From the NCBI GenBank assembly GCA_963730385.1, contig CAVSRQ010000010.1:558001-622000 (forward strand): a DNA stretch of 64,000 bases, read 5' to 3'. Position numbers and translations under genes: made by a program. Below the pieces are notes generated by a model that saw only the letters and a program-made list of their open reading frames with translations, did no database searches and was not told where the DNA came from. Below are positions 26,843-35,602 of this stretch, piece after piece; position 1 is the stretch's first letter; each line of letters opens with the position of its first letter. Origin of the DNA: JACCTI01 sp963730385. Its GTDB lineage: Bacteria; Verrucomicrobiota; Verrucomicrobiia; Chthoniobacterales; UBA10450.

Positions 26843-27145
26843 CTAACCTAATTGCGGCGGATGATCGATCGCAGGCGGCGCGCCGAGCGCGGGCTGATCA
26901 TCCTCCGAAGTCATGGAGGTGCCGACTTCTTTCATGACCCCGAGGACGGAGACAGAGTCAGGCGCGGCTGCGGATCCATTGTGAATCGTGCATCCACATG
27001 TGGGGCAGGAATCGTGGTCCTGCGCTTCGCTGGCGCAGGCTCCACTGGCATCGTGAATGGCATCGGCCACCACGTCGCCAGCGAGGACGAAAAAGACAAA
27101 GAAGGCGCAGAGAATGCGGAAGAAGCGATGCCGAAGCGAACCCAT
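26843..27145 (-). CDS. Small exported His/Cys-rich protein in metal island
   Basis: About 100 residues from the ATG at 27145. A hydrophobic leader (FFRILCAFFVFFVLAGDVVA) is followed by a short Cys/His-rich segment, CASEAQDHDSCPTCGCTIH, which is a plausible metal-binding site. The C-terminus is acidic and Pro-rich. No known family recognised. It precedes czcC by about 140 bases and follows queE by 52. Together with the similar-sized protein at 19489-19791 it brackets the efflux genes, suggesting a role in metal sensing or buffering in the periplasm. An alternative start at 27208 would overlap queE. Confidence 0.6.
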   Translation of the reverse strand: MGSLRHRFFRILCAFFVFFVLAGDVVADAIHDASGACASEAQDHDSCPTCGCTIHNGSAAAPDSVSVLGVMKEVGTSMTSEDDQPALGAPPAIDHPPQLG

Positions 27146-27197
27146 GCGTTGCCATTCATACCCACGCACCGCGCGAGCGTCAACGGAGCGCGTGGCC

Positions 27198-27836
27198 TTA
27201 CGCGACATCCCAGTAATGATGATCCTGGCGCGAGAGGCCCCAGTTCGGGTGCGCCTGCACAAACTCGAGACAGGTGCGCAGGCTCGCTGGATCCTCCGCT
27301 TTCCCGATCGAGAGCGGCTGCACGAAACGATAGCGGAAGTCCGTCGTTTCATCCGGATGCGCGCGCCGAAAATCTTCAATGGCAAAGCCGTTTAGGTCCG
27401 GCACCACTTTCATTTCGTCCCCGCGCGTCTGGACCCACTTCGAGGGATGGTGCGGCGAAACGGAAAGCCAATCGACTGTCACCACCACCTGTCGATGGCC
27501 GCTGGTGGCGAGCGCGATGCGGCATCCTTTGGCCCGGAGCGCTTCGATGAGCGGCGCGAGATTATGATCGGTGGGCTCACCGCCCGTGAGCCAAACCCAG
27601 CGCTCACGCGCCGCGGAGGGAATCGCTTCCTCCACCCGTTGCACGATCTGCTCCAGGGTGGCGATTTCGTTCTTCCGGTAATCGGTATCGCACCCGGGAC
27701 ATCCCACCGAGCAACCGGCCAGGCGCAGAAAACACATCTGCAAACCGCGCATGTGGCCCTCGCCCTGGATGGTCCAGAAGATGGGGTTGCGGGAGAGCGG
27801 GTAGCGGATCGGGACGCCTGGCGAGGGCCCGTTCAT
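27198..27836 (-). CDS. queE: 7-carboxy-7-deazaguanine synthase
   Basis: A 212-residue radical SAM enzyme of queuosine/7-deazaguanine synthesis. It has the N-terminal TIQGEG motif and a CxxxCxxC-type cluster motif seen as CSVGCPGCDTDY, with further family residues WVWLTGGEPTDH, LATSGH and VSPHHPSKW. Other queuosine genes are not in this window. Its ATG overlaps the stop of the outer-membrane protein gene in an ATGA junction, so the pair is probably co-transcribed. Confidence 0.9.
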   Translation of the reverse strand: MNGPSPGVPIRYPLSRNPIFWTIQGEGHMRGLQMCFLRLAGCSVGCPGCDTDYRKNEIATLEQIVQRVEEAIPSAARERWVWLTGGEPTDHNLAPLIEALRAKGCRIALATSGHRQVVVTVDWLSVSPHHPSKWVQTRGDEMKVVPDLNGFAIEDFRRAHPDETTDFRYRFVQPLSIGKAEDPASLRTCLEFVQAHPNWGLSRQDHHYWDVA

Positions 27837-28711
27837 TTGCCGCTGGCGATGCTTTTCGAGCGATGGAAAAAATGCTCGAAGGAAGCGTAAAGGAAGACCC
27901 CGAAATCCGGTGCAGCGTCCGTCAGCCCGATCGGCACCGCCAGGCCGATGACCGTCTGCGCATCGCCCGGATGATTGATGGCATAACGGAATCCCGGCGA
28001 AAGCACCACCGCGGCAGCGCGGTCCGTCCGCCCGAAATCGTCCACCTCTTCTTCAAAGTCCACCACCGCTTCGAGCATGAAATTAAAGTTCGTGCTGACC
28101 GCATAAATGGCGCTCGCGCCCAGATTGTAGCTGACGAGATCGTGTCCGCTCACGTCCGGAAAGAGAGAGGCACCGGCGTTCCCGTGGACGGTCCAGCGGT
28201 CGCTCACCACTTTGCTCATGGTCAGATTGAGCTGGGAGCCCACGGTGTCGTCTCCCAAGCCCTTGGCCGCTTCGCCGGTGGGAAGGATCACCGAAAGGCT
28301 CGGCGTGAACGCCGGGCGCGTCGGGGTTTCCAGCCAGGCCTGGTAGCGGTAGTTCAGCGTGATGTCTTCGAACCCGCTCTCTTCCCGACCGTCTGCATCC
28401 AGGAACGAGTAGGGGATGCTGTAGGCGAACTGATGCGTTTGCGTAAAGACGGGCCACTCCTGGGTGAAAAGGAAGGAGAGTGCGCGCTCGTCCGGCCCAG
28501 CGCGGCGGCTGGAGCTATAGGCCACATTCAAGATGTGCTGCACCACGCCGGGTTCCTGGTTGTAGGCTTCCTCGACCAGGAAAGAATTATCCATCACTCC
28601 TTCCGCTGGGCGCTCGCTTGCTTTCTCGAGGGCGGTGATCGAGTCCGTGGCCGCAAACGCGACTTGGACGGAGGTGCAGAGGACGGAGACCAGAACCAGG
28701 CAGGTGCGCAT
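27833..28711 (-). CDS. Outer-membrane beta-barrel protein, unknown substrate
   Basis: About 292 residues from the ATG at 28711, with a signal peptide MRTCLVLVSVLCTSVQVAFA. The mature part is a series of alternating polar/hydrophobic strands (TLNYRYQAWLE, FTPSLSVILPTGEA, SQLNLTMSKVVSD, VLSPGFRYAIN, GVFLYASFEHFF), consistent with an outer-membrane barrel of the MetA-phenol-pathway/transporter type. The LSVILPTGEAAKGLG motif is typical of that group. No function can be assigned. It is translationally linked to queE but this need not mean shared function. Confidence 0.7.
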   Translation of the reverse strand: MRTCLVLVSVLCTSVQVAFAATDSITALEKASERPAEGVMDNSFLVEEAYNQEPGVVQHILNVAYSSSRRAGPDERALSFLFTQEWPVFTQTHQFAYSIPYSFLDADGREESGFEDITLNYRYQAWLETPTRPAFTPSLSVILPTGEAAKGLGDDTVGSQLNLTMSKVVSDRWTVHGNAGASLFPDVSGHDLVSYNLGASAIYAVSTNFNFMLEAVVDFEEEVDDFGRTDRAAAVVLSPGFRYAINHPGDAQTVIGLAVPIGLTDAAPDFGVFLYASFEHFFHRSKSIASGK

Positions 28712-28794
28712 GAGGGCTCCGACCATAGCGGACTTCCCGGCGCACATCGAGTCTGCCTTCGAACTTTTCTCCCGCGCGCGTTGTCCAACCCCAT

Positions 28795-29607
28795 GTGACT
28801 AAAACGCGCCTCTCCGCCATCCTCATCATCCTGGGAGCGCTCGTGCTGGCGGCCCATCGCGCATCCGCAGCTCCACTGACTTTCGCCGGAGTGCCTCTTT
28901 CTCCCGGTGCGACCGTGCGGGCAGAGGTGCCGCTAAGCGAGCGGCAGAAATCCTATGTCGCGGAAGGGGGAAATGCGGTGCCGCCGCACACGGTGGCAGT
29001 GCTGGCCGTGCCGTCGGGGTTCGATCCGAAACGTGCCTACCCGGTGCTGGTGGTCTTCTCGACCAGCGATTTCAAGCATCAGAATCGCGATGATTTAGTA
29101 AACTACTACCGACCGACTGCGCTGGCGGAAGGTTGGGTGTTGATCGCGGGAGATGGCCCGGCGCCCGCGCGGAAAGACAGCTCCGGCTGGCGCGCGGGAC
29201 ACACCCTCGCGGCGCTGGATGCCATGCATCGCAGTTTCCCCGGATCGCAAAAATGGCCGATGGCGTGCGCTGGTTATTCGGGGGGCGCGAAGCGGGCGGG
29301 GCTCATCGCTCCTCTGCTCGCCTTGCGCGGCTATCGGATCACGGGGTTGTTCCTTACCGGCATCAACGAAGACACGATCACGGAGGGTTACCGCAAGTTT
29401 CGGCCGGGCGGGAACTATCGAGAAACCCCGATCTTCTTAAGCACCGGAGCGCGCGACGAGATGGCCACTCCGCAGCAGCAGAACGCGGTGAAAATTGCCA
29501 TGCAGCGCGCGGGTTTCGGGAATGTGCGGCAGGAGATTTTCCCGCATGGGCACGTGGTGAAAAAGTCGCATATCGAAGCGGCGCTGCGGTGGTTTGGCGG
29601 GCGTTAG
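28795..29607 (+). CDS. Exported alpha/beta-hydrolase, unknown substrate
   Basis: A 270-residue protein starting at a GTG (28795), with a hydrophobic signal peptide (LSAILIILGALVLAAHRASA). The body is an alpha/beta-hydrolase fold: strand AYPVLVVFSTSD, nucleophile elbow ACAGYSGGAKRAG with Ser, and the His in FPHGHVVKKSH at the end. The acid is likely Asp in STGARDEMA. The fold fits esterases or dienelactone-hydrolase-like enzymes, but no specific activity is evident. It is followed immediately by a large hairpin at 29614-29706 that could end its transcript. Confidence 0.75.
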   Translation: MTKTRLSAILIILGALVLAAHRASAAPLTFAGVPLSPGATVRAEVPLSERQKSYVAEGGNAVPPHTVAVLAVPSGFDPKRAYPVLVVFSTSDFKHQNRDDLVNYYRPTALAEGWVLIAGDGPAPARKDSSGWRAGHTLAALDAMHRSFPGSQKWPMACAGYSGGAKRAGLIAPLLALRGYRITGLFLTGINEDTITEGYRKFRPGGNYRETPIFLSTGARDEMATPQQQNAVKIAMQRAGFGNVRQEIFPHGHVVKKSHIEAALRWFGGR

Positions 29608-29613
29608 CCCCCT

Positions 29614-29706
29614 CCTCCTACTCATACTCCTAATCCTACTCCTGATCCTTTCCGGTCGGTCCTTCGGAGAAAGGATAGGAGTAGGATTAGGAGTATGAGT
29701 AGGAGG
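29614..29706. repeat. Large hairpin built from CCTACT-type hexamers
   Basis: A 37-38 base inverted repeat (29614-29651 and 29670-29706) with one bulged base and an 18-base loop (29652-29669). The arms are pyrimidine-rich on one side and made of near-hexameric units such as CCTACT, CATACT, CCTAAT. It begins seven bases after the hydrolase stop and lies upstream of the TMEM14-like gene. Confidence 0.85.
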
Positions 29707-29761
29707 GGAAGGAGGAGGAATGTGGACAGGCCAGCCACTCTGGCGTACGAATGCCGCACTT

Positions 29762-30082
29762 ATGATCGGACCTGCCAAAATCTACTTTCTCATTTTCGGG
29801 CTGCTCACGATCGTGGGCGGCGTCATCGGCTACCTGCGCGCCGGGAGCATGGCTTCCATCATCGCCGGCTCCATCTCGGGCATCCTCCTCTTGCTGGCCG
29901 CTTTCCTTTTGCCCGGCAACATCGCCGCCGGCCTCATTTTGGGCGGGGTCATTTCGCTTGCTCTTGCCGGGCGATTCCTTCCCGTCTTTTTAAAGACGGG
30001 CGCGTTTATGCCCGCGGGGATGATGGCCATCCTCAGTGTCATCGGCGTGGTGGTGGCGATCCTCGCCTTTGTAAAAAGGTAA
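29762..30082 (+). CDS. TMEM14/UPF0136-like small membrane protein
   Basis: About 106 residues with four hydrophobic segments. Conserved Gly-rich motifs of the UPF0136/TMEM14 group are visible: IVGGVIGYLRAGSMASIIAGSISG and LGGVISLALAGRFL, quoted in part as GGVIGYLRAGSMASIIAG. Eukaryotic members are linked to porphyrin or lipid transport, but the bacterial role is unknown. The ATG at 29762 (MIGPAKIYFLIF) is preferred; the ORF from 29720 starts in the spacer beside the hairpin. Followed by the GH75-like gene after 9 bases. Confidence 0.75.
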   Translation: MIGPAKIYFLIFGLLTIVGGVIGYLRAGSMASIIAGSISGILLLLAAFLLPGNIAAGLILGGVISLALAGRFLPVFLKTGAFMPAGMMAILSVIGVVVAILAFVKR

Positions 30083-30091
30083 GGGCTGCGC

Positions 30092-31561
30092 GTGCGTCGA
30101 TTCCGTCTCAGGACTCTGCGGATTTTCCTGCTGCTTCTGCTGCTCGGTGTTTTCACCGCCGTGACCTTGCGTTGGGTCTCGCTCGAACGCTGGCGTTGGA
30201 GCCAGGAACACAGCCGCAGCTCCCGTCTGCCCGAGCGGATCGCTGGCCCCACGCCCACACCGGGTCCCACCCGGCCTCCGGTGATCGGTGGAAAACTCGA
30301 GACCGCGCGCCTCTTTAGCGGCATCACCGTGAACTCCACCGTCGAGCCCGTGCCCGGCGGACCGGCCTCGAACGAACGGATTGATCCCAACAGCTACGTG
30401 ATCGATTTGCGGCTGAAACTCCGTGTCCCGGAGCCGAACAAAACCATCGAAGAACTCGCGCAGGTAAATCCTGAATTGCCGCGCCTCCTCCCTGGTCTCG
30501 CAGCCATGCTCGGACCGGACGCGGTCTCACCTTTCTTCGCCGAGCTCTACGAGACGAAGCTGCGCCGGATCCGCTCCAATCTCACCCGGCTCGACCAGCT
30601 CCTTTCGCGACACAACTACTACGATTGCCAGACCATCCTCCGTCTCCAGCACCCGGAGACGAAGCGCAAAGCCCTCCTCCTCCAGGCGGAGATGGATGTG
30701 GACGCTGATGGCTCGGATTCCGACCGCTTACCAGAAGGCAGTGGCGTCTCGCCAAATTTCCAGCCTTACACCAGTTACCGTTGGCCGAAGCAGACCTCGA
30801 ACCCGAACGCTTACCTCGCTGTTCTCCAGGAAAAAATTCGGAACTGGGAGACGGAGCTGAACGGGAAAACGCCGAACGCGGCGCGGAAATCCGAGCTCAA
30901 AGGCGCCATCGCGAATGCACGCGACGGGCTGGAGCAATTGAAGAGATTTAGCTTCCTCATCGGGGCGACCGATCCGTTCATCGTCATCCCCGGAGGCTTT
31001 ACCAAAGCGGAAGGCGCGAAGGTGGGCGATCTCGCGGTCGTAATCCACGGCGGTGCGATTTATCCCGCGATCGTGGGCGATGTCGGCCCGTCGGATAAAG
31101 CGGGTGAAGCGTCCCTGCGCATCGCGAAAGAGATCAGCGACAAGGCAAACCCGATGTATCGCCCGGTGAGCGATCTCGGGGTCACCTACCTGATCTTCCC
31201 CGGCACGGTCGAGACGCCATTTGGTCCGCCGGATCTGGCAAAAATGCATGCGCGGTGCGCGGCCCTCATCCAGGAAATCGGCGGAGCGGGAGTGCCGCTG
31301 CACCAATGGGAAAACATCATCCCGCCGCCGCCTACGCCGACTCCAAGTCCGACGCCTACTCCCACACCGAGTCCCTCGCCCTCCGCTTCGCCCCAGGCGT
31401 CGCCGTCCCCATCCTCTTCGTCCTCGCCGGAAGCCTCACCTGCGCCCACCTTCGCTTTTCCGCTGGCCACGCCTTCGCCGAGCGCGTCGCCATCGCCCAC
31501 CTCGTCACCTTCCGCGACTGCAGACACACAAGCGTCGCCTAAAAAGCGAAAGAAAGCGTAG
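30092..31561 (+). CDS. Membrane-anchored GH75-like (chitosanase-type) protein with Pro/Ser-rich tail
   Basis: A 489-residue protein. An N-terminal membrane anchor (residues about 9-26) precedes a Pro-rich spacer (GPTPTPGPTRPP) and a central region resembling glycoside hydrolase family 75: LLLQAEMDVDADGSDSDR, then FIVIPGGFTKAEGAKVGDLA, VVIHGGAIYPAIVGDVGPSD and GEASLRIAKE. The Asp of GDVG and the Glu of GEAS are nine residues apart, matching the spacing of catalytic pairs in chitosanases. The C-terminal ~80 residues are Pro/Ser/Thr low complexity. Substrate is inferred; the fold match is from memory of the family, not a search. It could act on chitosan-like or related glycans at the cell surface. 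Confidence 0.7.
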   Translation: MRRFRLRTLRIFLLLLLLGVFTAVTLRWVSLERWRWSQEHSRSSRLPERIAGPTPTPGPTRPPVIGGKLETARLFSGITVNSTVEPVPGGPASNERIDPNSYVIDLRLKLRVPEPNKTIEELAQVNPELPRLLPGLAAMLGPDAVSPFFAELYETKLRRIRSNLTRLDQLLSRHNYYDCQTILRLQHPETKRKALLLQAEMDVDADGSDSDRLPEGSGVSPNFQPYTSYRWPKQTSNPNAYLAVLQEKIRNWETELNGKTPNAARKSELKGAIANARDGLEQLKRFSFLIGATDPFIVIPGGFTKAEGAKVGDLAVVIHGGAIYPAIVGDVGPSDKAGEASLRIAKEISDKANPMYRPVSDLGVTYLIFPGTVETPFGPPDLAKMHARCAALIQEIGGAGVPLHQWENIIPPPPTPTPSPTPTPTPSPSPSASPQASPSPSSSSSPEASPAPTFAFPLATPSPSASPSPTSSPSATADTQASPKKRKKA

Positions 31562-31688
31562 CGCCGCACGGAGGGGCGCTTTCCAGGCTGCCCTTTCCCA
31601 TCCGCTCGCAAAAACGCGGCGGCCAGGAGAGCGCCGCTCTTTGATGGAACCTCCATGCGCGCCGCATCCGATCTAGTCTCTACATTTC

Positions 31689-32783
31689 ATGAAAGCACTC
31701 CGGAGCAGCAAAATCTTTTGGTTCGTCATCATCCTCCTCGTCGCACTCGTCGTCGCGCGCGCGTTTCTCCCCATCTGGGTGCGCGATTACGTCAACCGCA
31801 CCTTGAGCGAGATGGACGACTACCGCGGCCACGTCGCCGATGTGGATATCCATCTCTGGCGCGGGGCTTACAGCCTGCATGGGGTCGAAATCGTCCGGAC
31901 CAGCGGCAAAGTTCCCGTCCCGTTTTTCGCTGCGCCCACGGTCGATCTTTCGGTGGAATGGAAAGCTCTCTTTGATGGCTCGCTCGTCGGCGAGATCCAT
32001 TTCGAAAAACCAAAGATGAACTTCGTGAATGGCAAGAGCGAAGCGAGCACACAGGTCGGCCTCGATAAACCGTGGACCGAAAAAATCCGCGAACTCTTCC
32101 CGTTGAAAATCAACCGCGCCACCGTCCGCGAGGGCGAGATTCATTACCGCGATTTCGGACGCAAACCCGAAGTGGATGTGGAGATGGATCGCATCCGCCT
32201 GGTCGCGCTCAATCTGACCAACAGCCGCAAGCTCTCCGAGACGCTTAACGCCAAAATCGAAATCGAAGGGCGCCCGCTCCGGGCCGGGAAGTTAAAAGCC
32301 AACATCGATATGGATCCCTACGCCGCGAAGCCGACCTTCGCGCTTGAGCTCGAAGCGGATTCCATCCCGCTGACCAAGCTGAACGATTTCGCCAAAGCCT
32401 ACGCCGCCATCACCTTCGAGAAGGGCACTCTGCGCGTGGCCACTTCCGTGAACTCGAAGGCGGGCCGCTTTACCGGATTCTTCGAGCCGGTCTTTAACGA
32501 GATGGCCATCTTCGATCCCGGCAAAGACAACGAGAACCCGATCGACTTTATCTGGCAGGGGATCGTGGGCGGCCTCACCCGGATCATCCGGAATCAGCCG
32601 AAGGATCGTTTTGGGACCAAGGTGCCTATCTCCGGCAGCTTCGAGGACCCAAGCCCGGCCGTGCTCGATACTGTGCTGAACGTTTTCCGAAACGCTTTCA
32701 TCAAAGCCTTCGAAGGTCGGCTCAGTAACGACAACATCGATCTCGAGAAATTGCAGGAAGCGCCCGAGACGAAAAAGGAGTAA
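31689..32783 (+). CDS. DUF748/AsmA-like envelope protein
   Basis: A 364-residue protein with one N-terminal membrane segment (IFWFVIILLVALVVARAFL). The remainder is beta-rich with the repetitive pattern of the AsmA/DUF748 superfamily: WRGAYSLHGVEIVRTSGKVPVPFFAAPTVDLSVEW, quoted as FFAAPTVDLSVEW, and VREGEIHYRDFGRKPEVDV. These proteins span the periplasm and are implicated in lipid transport or outer-membrane integrity. No neighbours point to a particular pathway. The gene is complete. Confidence 0.75.
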   Translation: MKALRSSKIFWFVIILLVALVVARAFLPIWVRDYVNRTLSEMDDYRGHVADVDIHLWRGAYSLHGVEIVRTSGKVPVPFFAAPTVDLSVEWKALFDGSLVGEIHFEKPKMNFVNGKSEASTQVGLDKPWTEKIRELFPLKINRATVREGEIHYRDFGRKPEVDVEMDRIRLVALNLTNSRKLSETLNAKIEIEGRPLRAGKLKANIDMDPYAAKPTFALELEADSIPLTKLNDFAKAYAAITFEKGTLRVATSVNSKAGRFTGFFEPVFNEMAIFDPGKDNENPIDFIWQGIVGGLTRIIRNQPKDRFGTKVPISGSFEDPSPAVLDTVLNVFRNAFIKAFEGRLSNDNIDLEKLQEAPETKKE

Positions 32784-32982
32784 CGCGGGCTCCCTCGGCC
32801 GGAAGGCGATCACTCCTGAGACGACACCTCGCGATGGTGCTCCCTCTGTGCCGCCGGTGTTGACGGAATGACGCGCTCGCGTCGCGCAAGCCGAGCAACG
32901 CCGCTGCGGGTGGAGCGCCGATTCGCAGTCAATCCAGAGCTCGCGGTTGCAACTCGCGAACGCTGATGCGCTGGTAAGGCGA

Positions 32983-33918
32983 ATGTTCTCGGCGCCGAAA
33001 ATCCGCATCATCGCGGCCTACGCGACTCTGTGCGTGGTGTGGAGCTCCACCTGGCTGGCGATCAAGGTGGGGCTGGATGATCTTCCGCCGGTCTCGTTTG
33101 CCGCGATCCGCTTCCTTATTGCCGCGCTCGTGCTGGTGGCGATCTCGCTCGGGCGCGCGAATTTTTGGCCGCGAACACGGGCCGATTGGAAGCTCCTCAT
33201 CTTCACTGGAGTGCTCATGTTTAGCGTGAATTACGGCCTGCTTTTCTGGGGCGAAATTCACATCTCTTCGGGTTTGGCCGCGGTCCTGCAGGCCATGATC
33301 GTGATCTTCGGGATGTTCTTCGCCCATTACCTCCTGCCCGGCGAACGCCTGACCTGGCAACGCGTCTCCGGCGCGATCCTGGCCGGCGGCGGCGTGGCTC
33401 TCATTTGCGGTCGCCTGATGGATCATGGCGGCATGCTCGCCTTCTGGGGCGGGCTGGGAGTGGTGATCGGCGGCGCGGTCGCGGCGTTCTCCAATGTGCT
33501 GTTGAAGCGCCGCGCCCTCACTCTGGCTCCGGCCATGATCGCGGGGTGGCAGATGATTTTCGGCACCATCCCGTTGCTGATTCTTGGGCTGATCGTGGAA
33601 GGCAATCCCATTCATTTTCGCTGGAGCGGGATGGCGATTTTCTGCCTTCTCTACCTCGCGATCATCGGCTCTTCGCTCACCTTTCTGCTCCTCTACTGGC
33701 TGCTCCCGCGCATCCCCGTCAATAATCTGCAGAGCATCTCGCTCATCACGCCGCCTGGGGCAGTCGCGATCGGCTGGTTTGTGGGCGGAGAGACTCTCTC
33801 GCTTTGGTCGCTGCTCGGCGGCGCGCTGGTGCTGGTGGGCGTCTGGATGATCTTCCGCCGGGCCACGCCGGTTGTGCCGCAGCCGGAATGCGACTCAGCG
33901 CTGGGCCGAGCGACTTAA
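32983..33918 (+). CDS. EamA/DMT-family permease
   Basis: A protein of about 311 residues with ten hydrophobic helices in two EamA repeats; the first begins VVWSSTWLAIKVGLDDLPPVSFAAIRF, of which WSSTWLAIKVGLDDLPP is the marker. The second begins GGAVAAFSNVLLKRRA. DMT permeases move amino acids, nucleotides or other metabolites; substrate unknown. The ATG at 32983 places the first helix at the normal position. Its stop overlaps the convergent photolyase stop by four bases. Confidence 0.85.
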   Translation: MFSAPKIRIIAAYATLCVVWSSTWLAIKVGLDDLPPVSFAAIRFLIAALVLVAISLGRANFWPRTRADWKLLIFTGVLMFSVNYGLLFWGEIHISSGLAAVLQAMIVIFGMFFAHYLLPGERLTWQRVSGAILAGGGVALICGRLMDHGGMLAFWGGLGVVIGGAVAAFSNVLLKRRALTLAPAMIAGWQMIFGTIPLLILGLIVEGNPIHFRWSGMAIFCLLYLAIIGSSLTFLLLYWLLPRIPVNNLQSISLITPPGAVAIGWFVGGETLSLWSLLGGALVLVGVWMIFRRATPVVPQPECDSALGRAT

Positions 33919-35456
33919 CTACGCACCAGCGGATCGTTTTCGAGGAACGCGCGCGCGGAAGCGCGCACTGCTTCCTTGTTTTTCTCCGGCCGAGCCAGCC
34001 AGGCCCTTACCATCGTGCGCATGCGCGGGTTTTTCGCGAAGCGATCCGCGTGGCGATCGATGAAATCCCAGTAGAGATAATTGAATGGGCACGCCTCCGG
34101 GCCGGTCTTCTCGTCCGGATCGAAGCGGCACCCTTTGCAGTAATCGCTCATCTTCCGGATGTAACCGCTGCTGGCCGCATACGGCTTCGTGGCCATGAAA
34201 CCGCCATCGGCATGGAGCGACATGCCGATCACGTTCGGCGCCATCACCCAATCGTAGGCGTCCACATACATCTCGTTAAACCAGCGCAGCGCCGCTTGCG
34301 GATTGGTCCCGCTCAAGAGGAAAAAATTACCCAAAATCATGAGCCGCTGGATGTGATGATTCCAACCCAGCTCGATCGTCTGCGAGACGACGTGGTGCAG
34401 GCAATTCATCTCCGTGGCGCCGGTGTAAGCCCAGGCGGGGAGCGGGCGGGTGGCGGCCAGCGAGTTGAGGTTTTGATAATCCGGGCCGCGCAGCCAGTAG
34501 ACGCCGTTAATGAATTCCCGCCAGCCGATGATCTGCCGGACGTAGCCTTCCACGGAATTCAGCGGGGCTTTCCCCTGGCGATAGGCGACGAGCGCAGCCT
34601 CCACACATTCGCGCGGAGTGAGCAGGCCAAGGTTGAGAAACGGCGTGAGGACGGAGTGGAAAAGGTAGGGCTCGCCCTCAGCCATCATGTCCTCGTAGAC
34701 GCCGAAGTCCGGCAGACGATCTTCGATAAAGCTGCGCAACCAACGAAGCGCGCCGCGTCGTTCCACCGGCAGCCAGAAATCCTCCACGCGCCCGGGGTTC
34801 TCCGGAAATTCCCGCGCCACCATCGCCATCACTTCGCGTGTGATCTCGTCTGGTCGGGCGCGCACCGGTGATTTCGCGCGCGGCGCACCAGCGCGTTTCC
34901 AGGCGGAATGCGTGGCGCGGTTCTCGGCATCGTAGTTCCAAGTGCCGCCAGTGGGCTGGCCGTCTTTCTCCATCAACCAGCCGAATCGCTTCCGCATCCG
35001 GCGATAATGATTCTCCATCAAGAGACGCTTCGACTCTGCCGCCCAAGCCTGAAATTCCGCACGCGGCAGGAGGAACTGCGTGGTCGGAACGATCTCCAGC
35101 GGAACACGAAGCTTGCGCGCCAGTTTGGTGACGGCGTCGGTTTCGAGAAATGAATTCGGCTCTGCCATCACCAGCTGTTCCGGCGAGTGCTCTTGCAGAT
35201 GACGCTGCAAGCCATCCGCAAAAGTGCCGGTGTTTTCGATGATCTGGTAATCCACTTTCCACCCGGCTGCGCGCAGGTCGCGCGCGAAGTGGCGCATCGC
35301 GCTGTAAACCAGGACGAGCTTGAGCTTGTGATAACGAAGAAGCCCGCCGCGCGCTTTTGCCTCGATCATGAGCACGCGCGTCTCGCGTGGGTTCGTGCGG
35401 GCGAGGGCCGCGTGTTCTGGCGAAAGCTGGTCGCCCAGGATCCAGACCGTGTTCAT
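33915..35456 (-). CDS. Iron-sulfur bacterial cryptochrome/(6-4) photolyase-like protein
   Basis: A 513-residue protein of the FeS-BCP group of photolyases/cryptochromes. The N-terminal Rossmann domain starts MNTVWILGDQLSPEHAAL; the FAD domain has SVEGYVRQIIGWREFI, WAYTGATEMNCLHHV and MAPNVIGMSLHADGGF. The four [4Fe-4S]-coordinating cysteines fit the family pattern: Cys352, then Cys440, Cys443 and Cys456 in YCKGC and EACPF. These enzymes repair UV (6-4) lesions, usually with a lumazine antenna. Repair rather than signalling is likelier, but not proven from sequence. Convergent with the EamA permease. Confidence 0.93.
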   Translation of the reverse strand: MNTVWILGDQLSPEHAALARTNPRETRVLMIEAKARGGLLRYHKLKLVLVYSAMRHFARDLRAAGWKVDYQIIENTGTFADGLQRHLQEHSPEQLVMAEPNSFLETDAVTKLARKLRVPLEIVPTTQFLLPRAEFQAWAAESKRLLMENHYRRMRKRFGWLMEKDGQPTGGTWNYDAENRATHSAWKRAGAPRAKSPVRARPDEITREVMAMVAREFPENPGRVEDFWLPVERRGALRWLRSFIEDRLPDFGVYEDMMAEGEPYLFHSVLTPFLNLGLLTPRECVEAALVAYRQGKAPLNSVEGYVRQIIGWREFINGVYWLRGPDYQNLNSLAATRPLPAWAYTGATEMNCLHHVVSQTIELGWNHHIQRLMILGNFFLLSGTNPQAALRWFNEMYVDAYDWVMAPNVIGMSLHADGGFMATKPYAASSGYIRKMSDYCKGCRFDPDEKTGPEACPFNYLYWDFIDRHADRFAKNPRMRTMVRAWLARPEKNKEAVRASARAFLENDPLVRS

Positions 35457-35602
35457 TGCTGGGCTGGCCTATACTTTTCCGCGGCGGGCATGCGAAACCA
35501 TTCGCTATGGGATCGACCCTTGGACGCGCAGCGCGTGCTTGAATTTTTTCTATGAGTCCGTGCCCCTGTCTGATACGAAACTTTCACAGCACCGTCCGGC
35601 TT

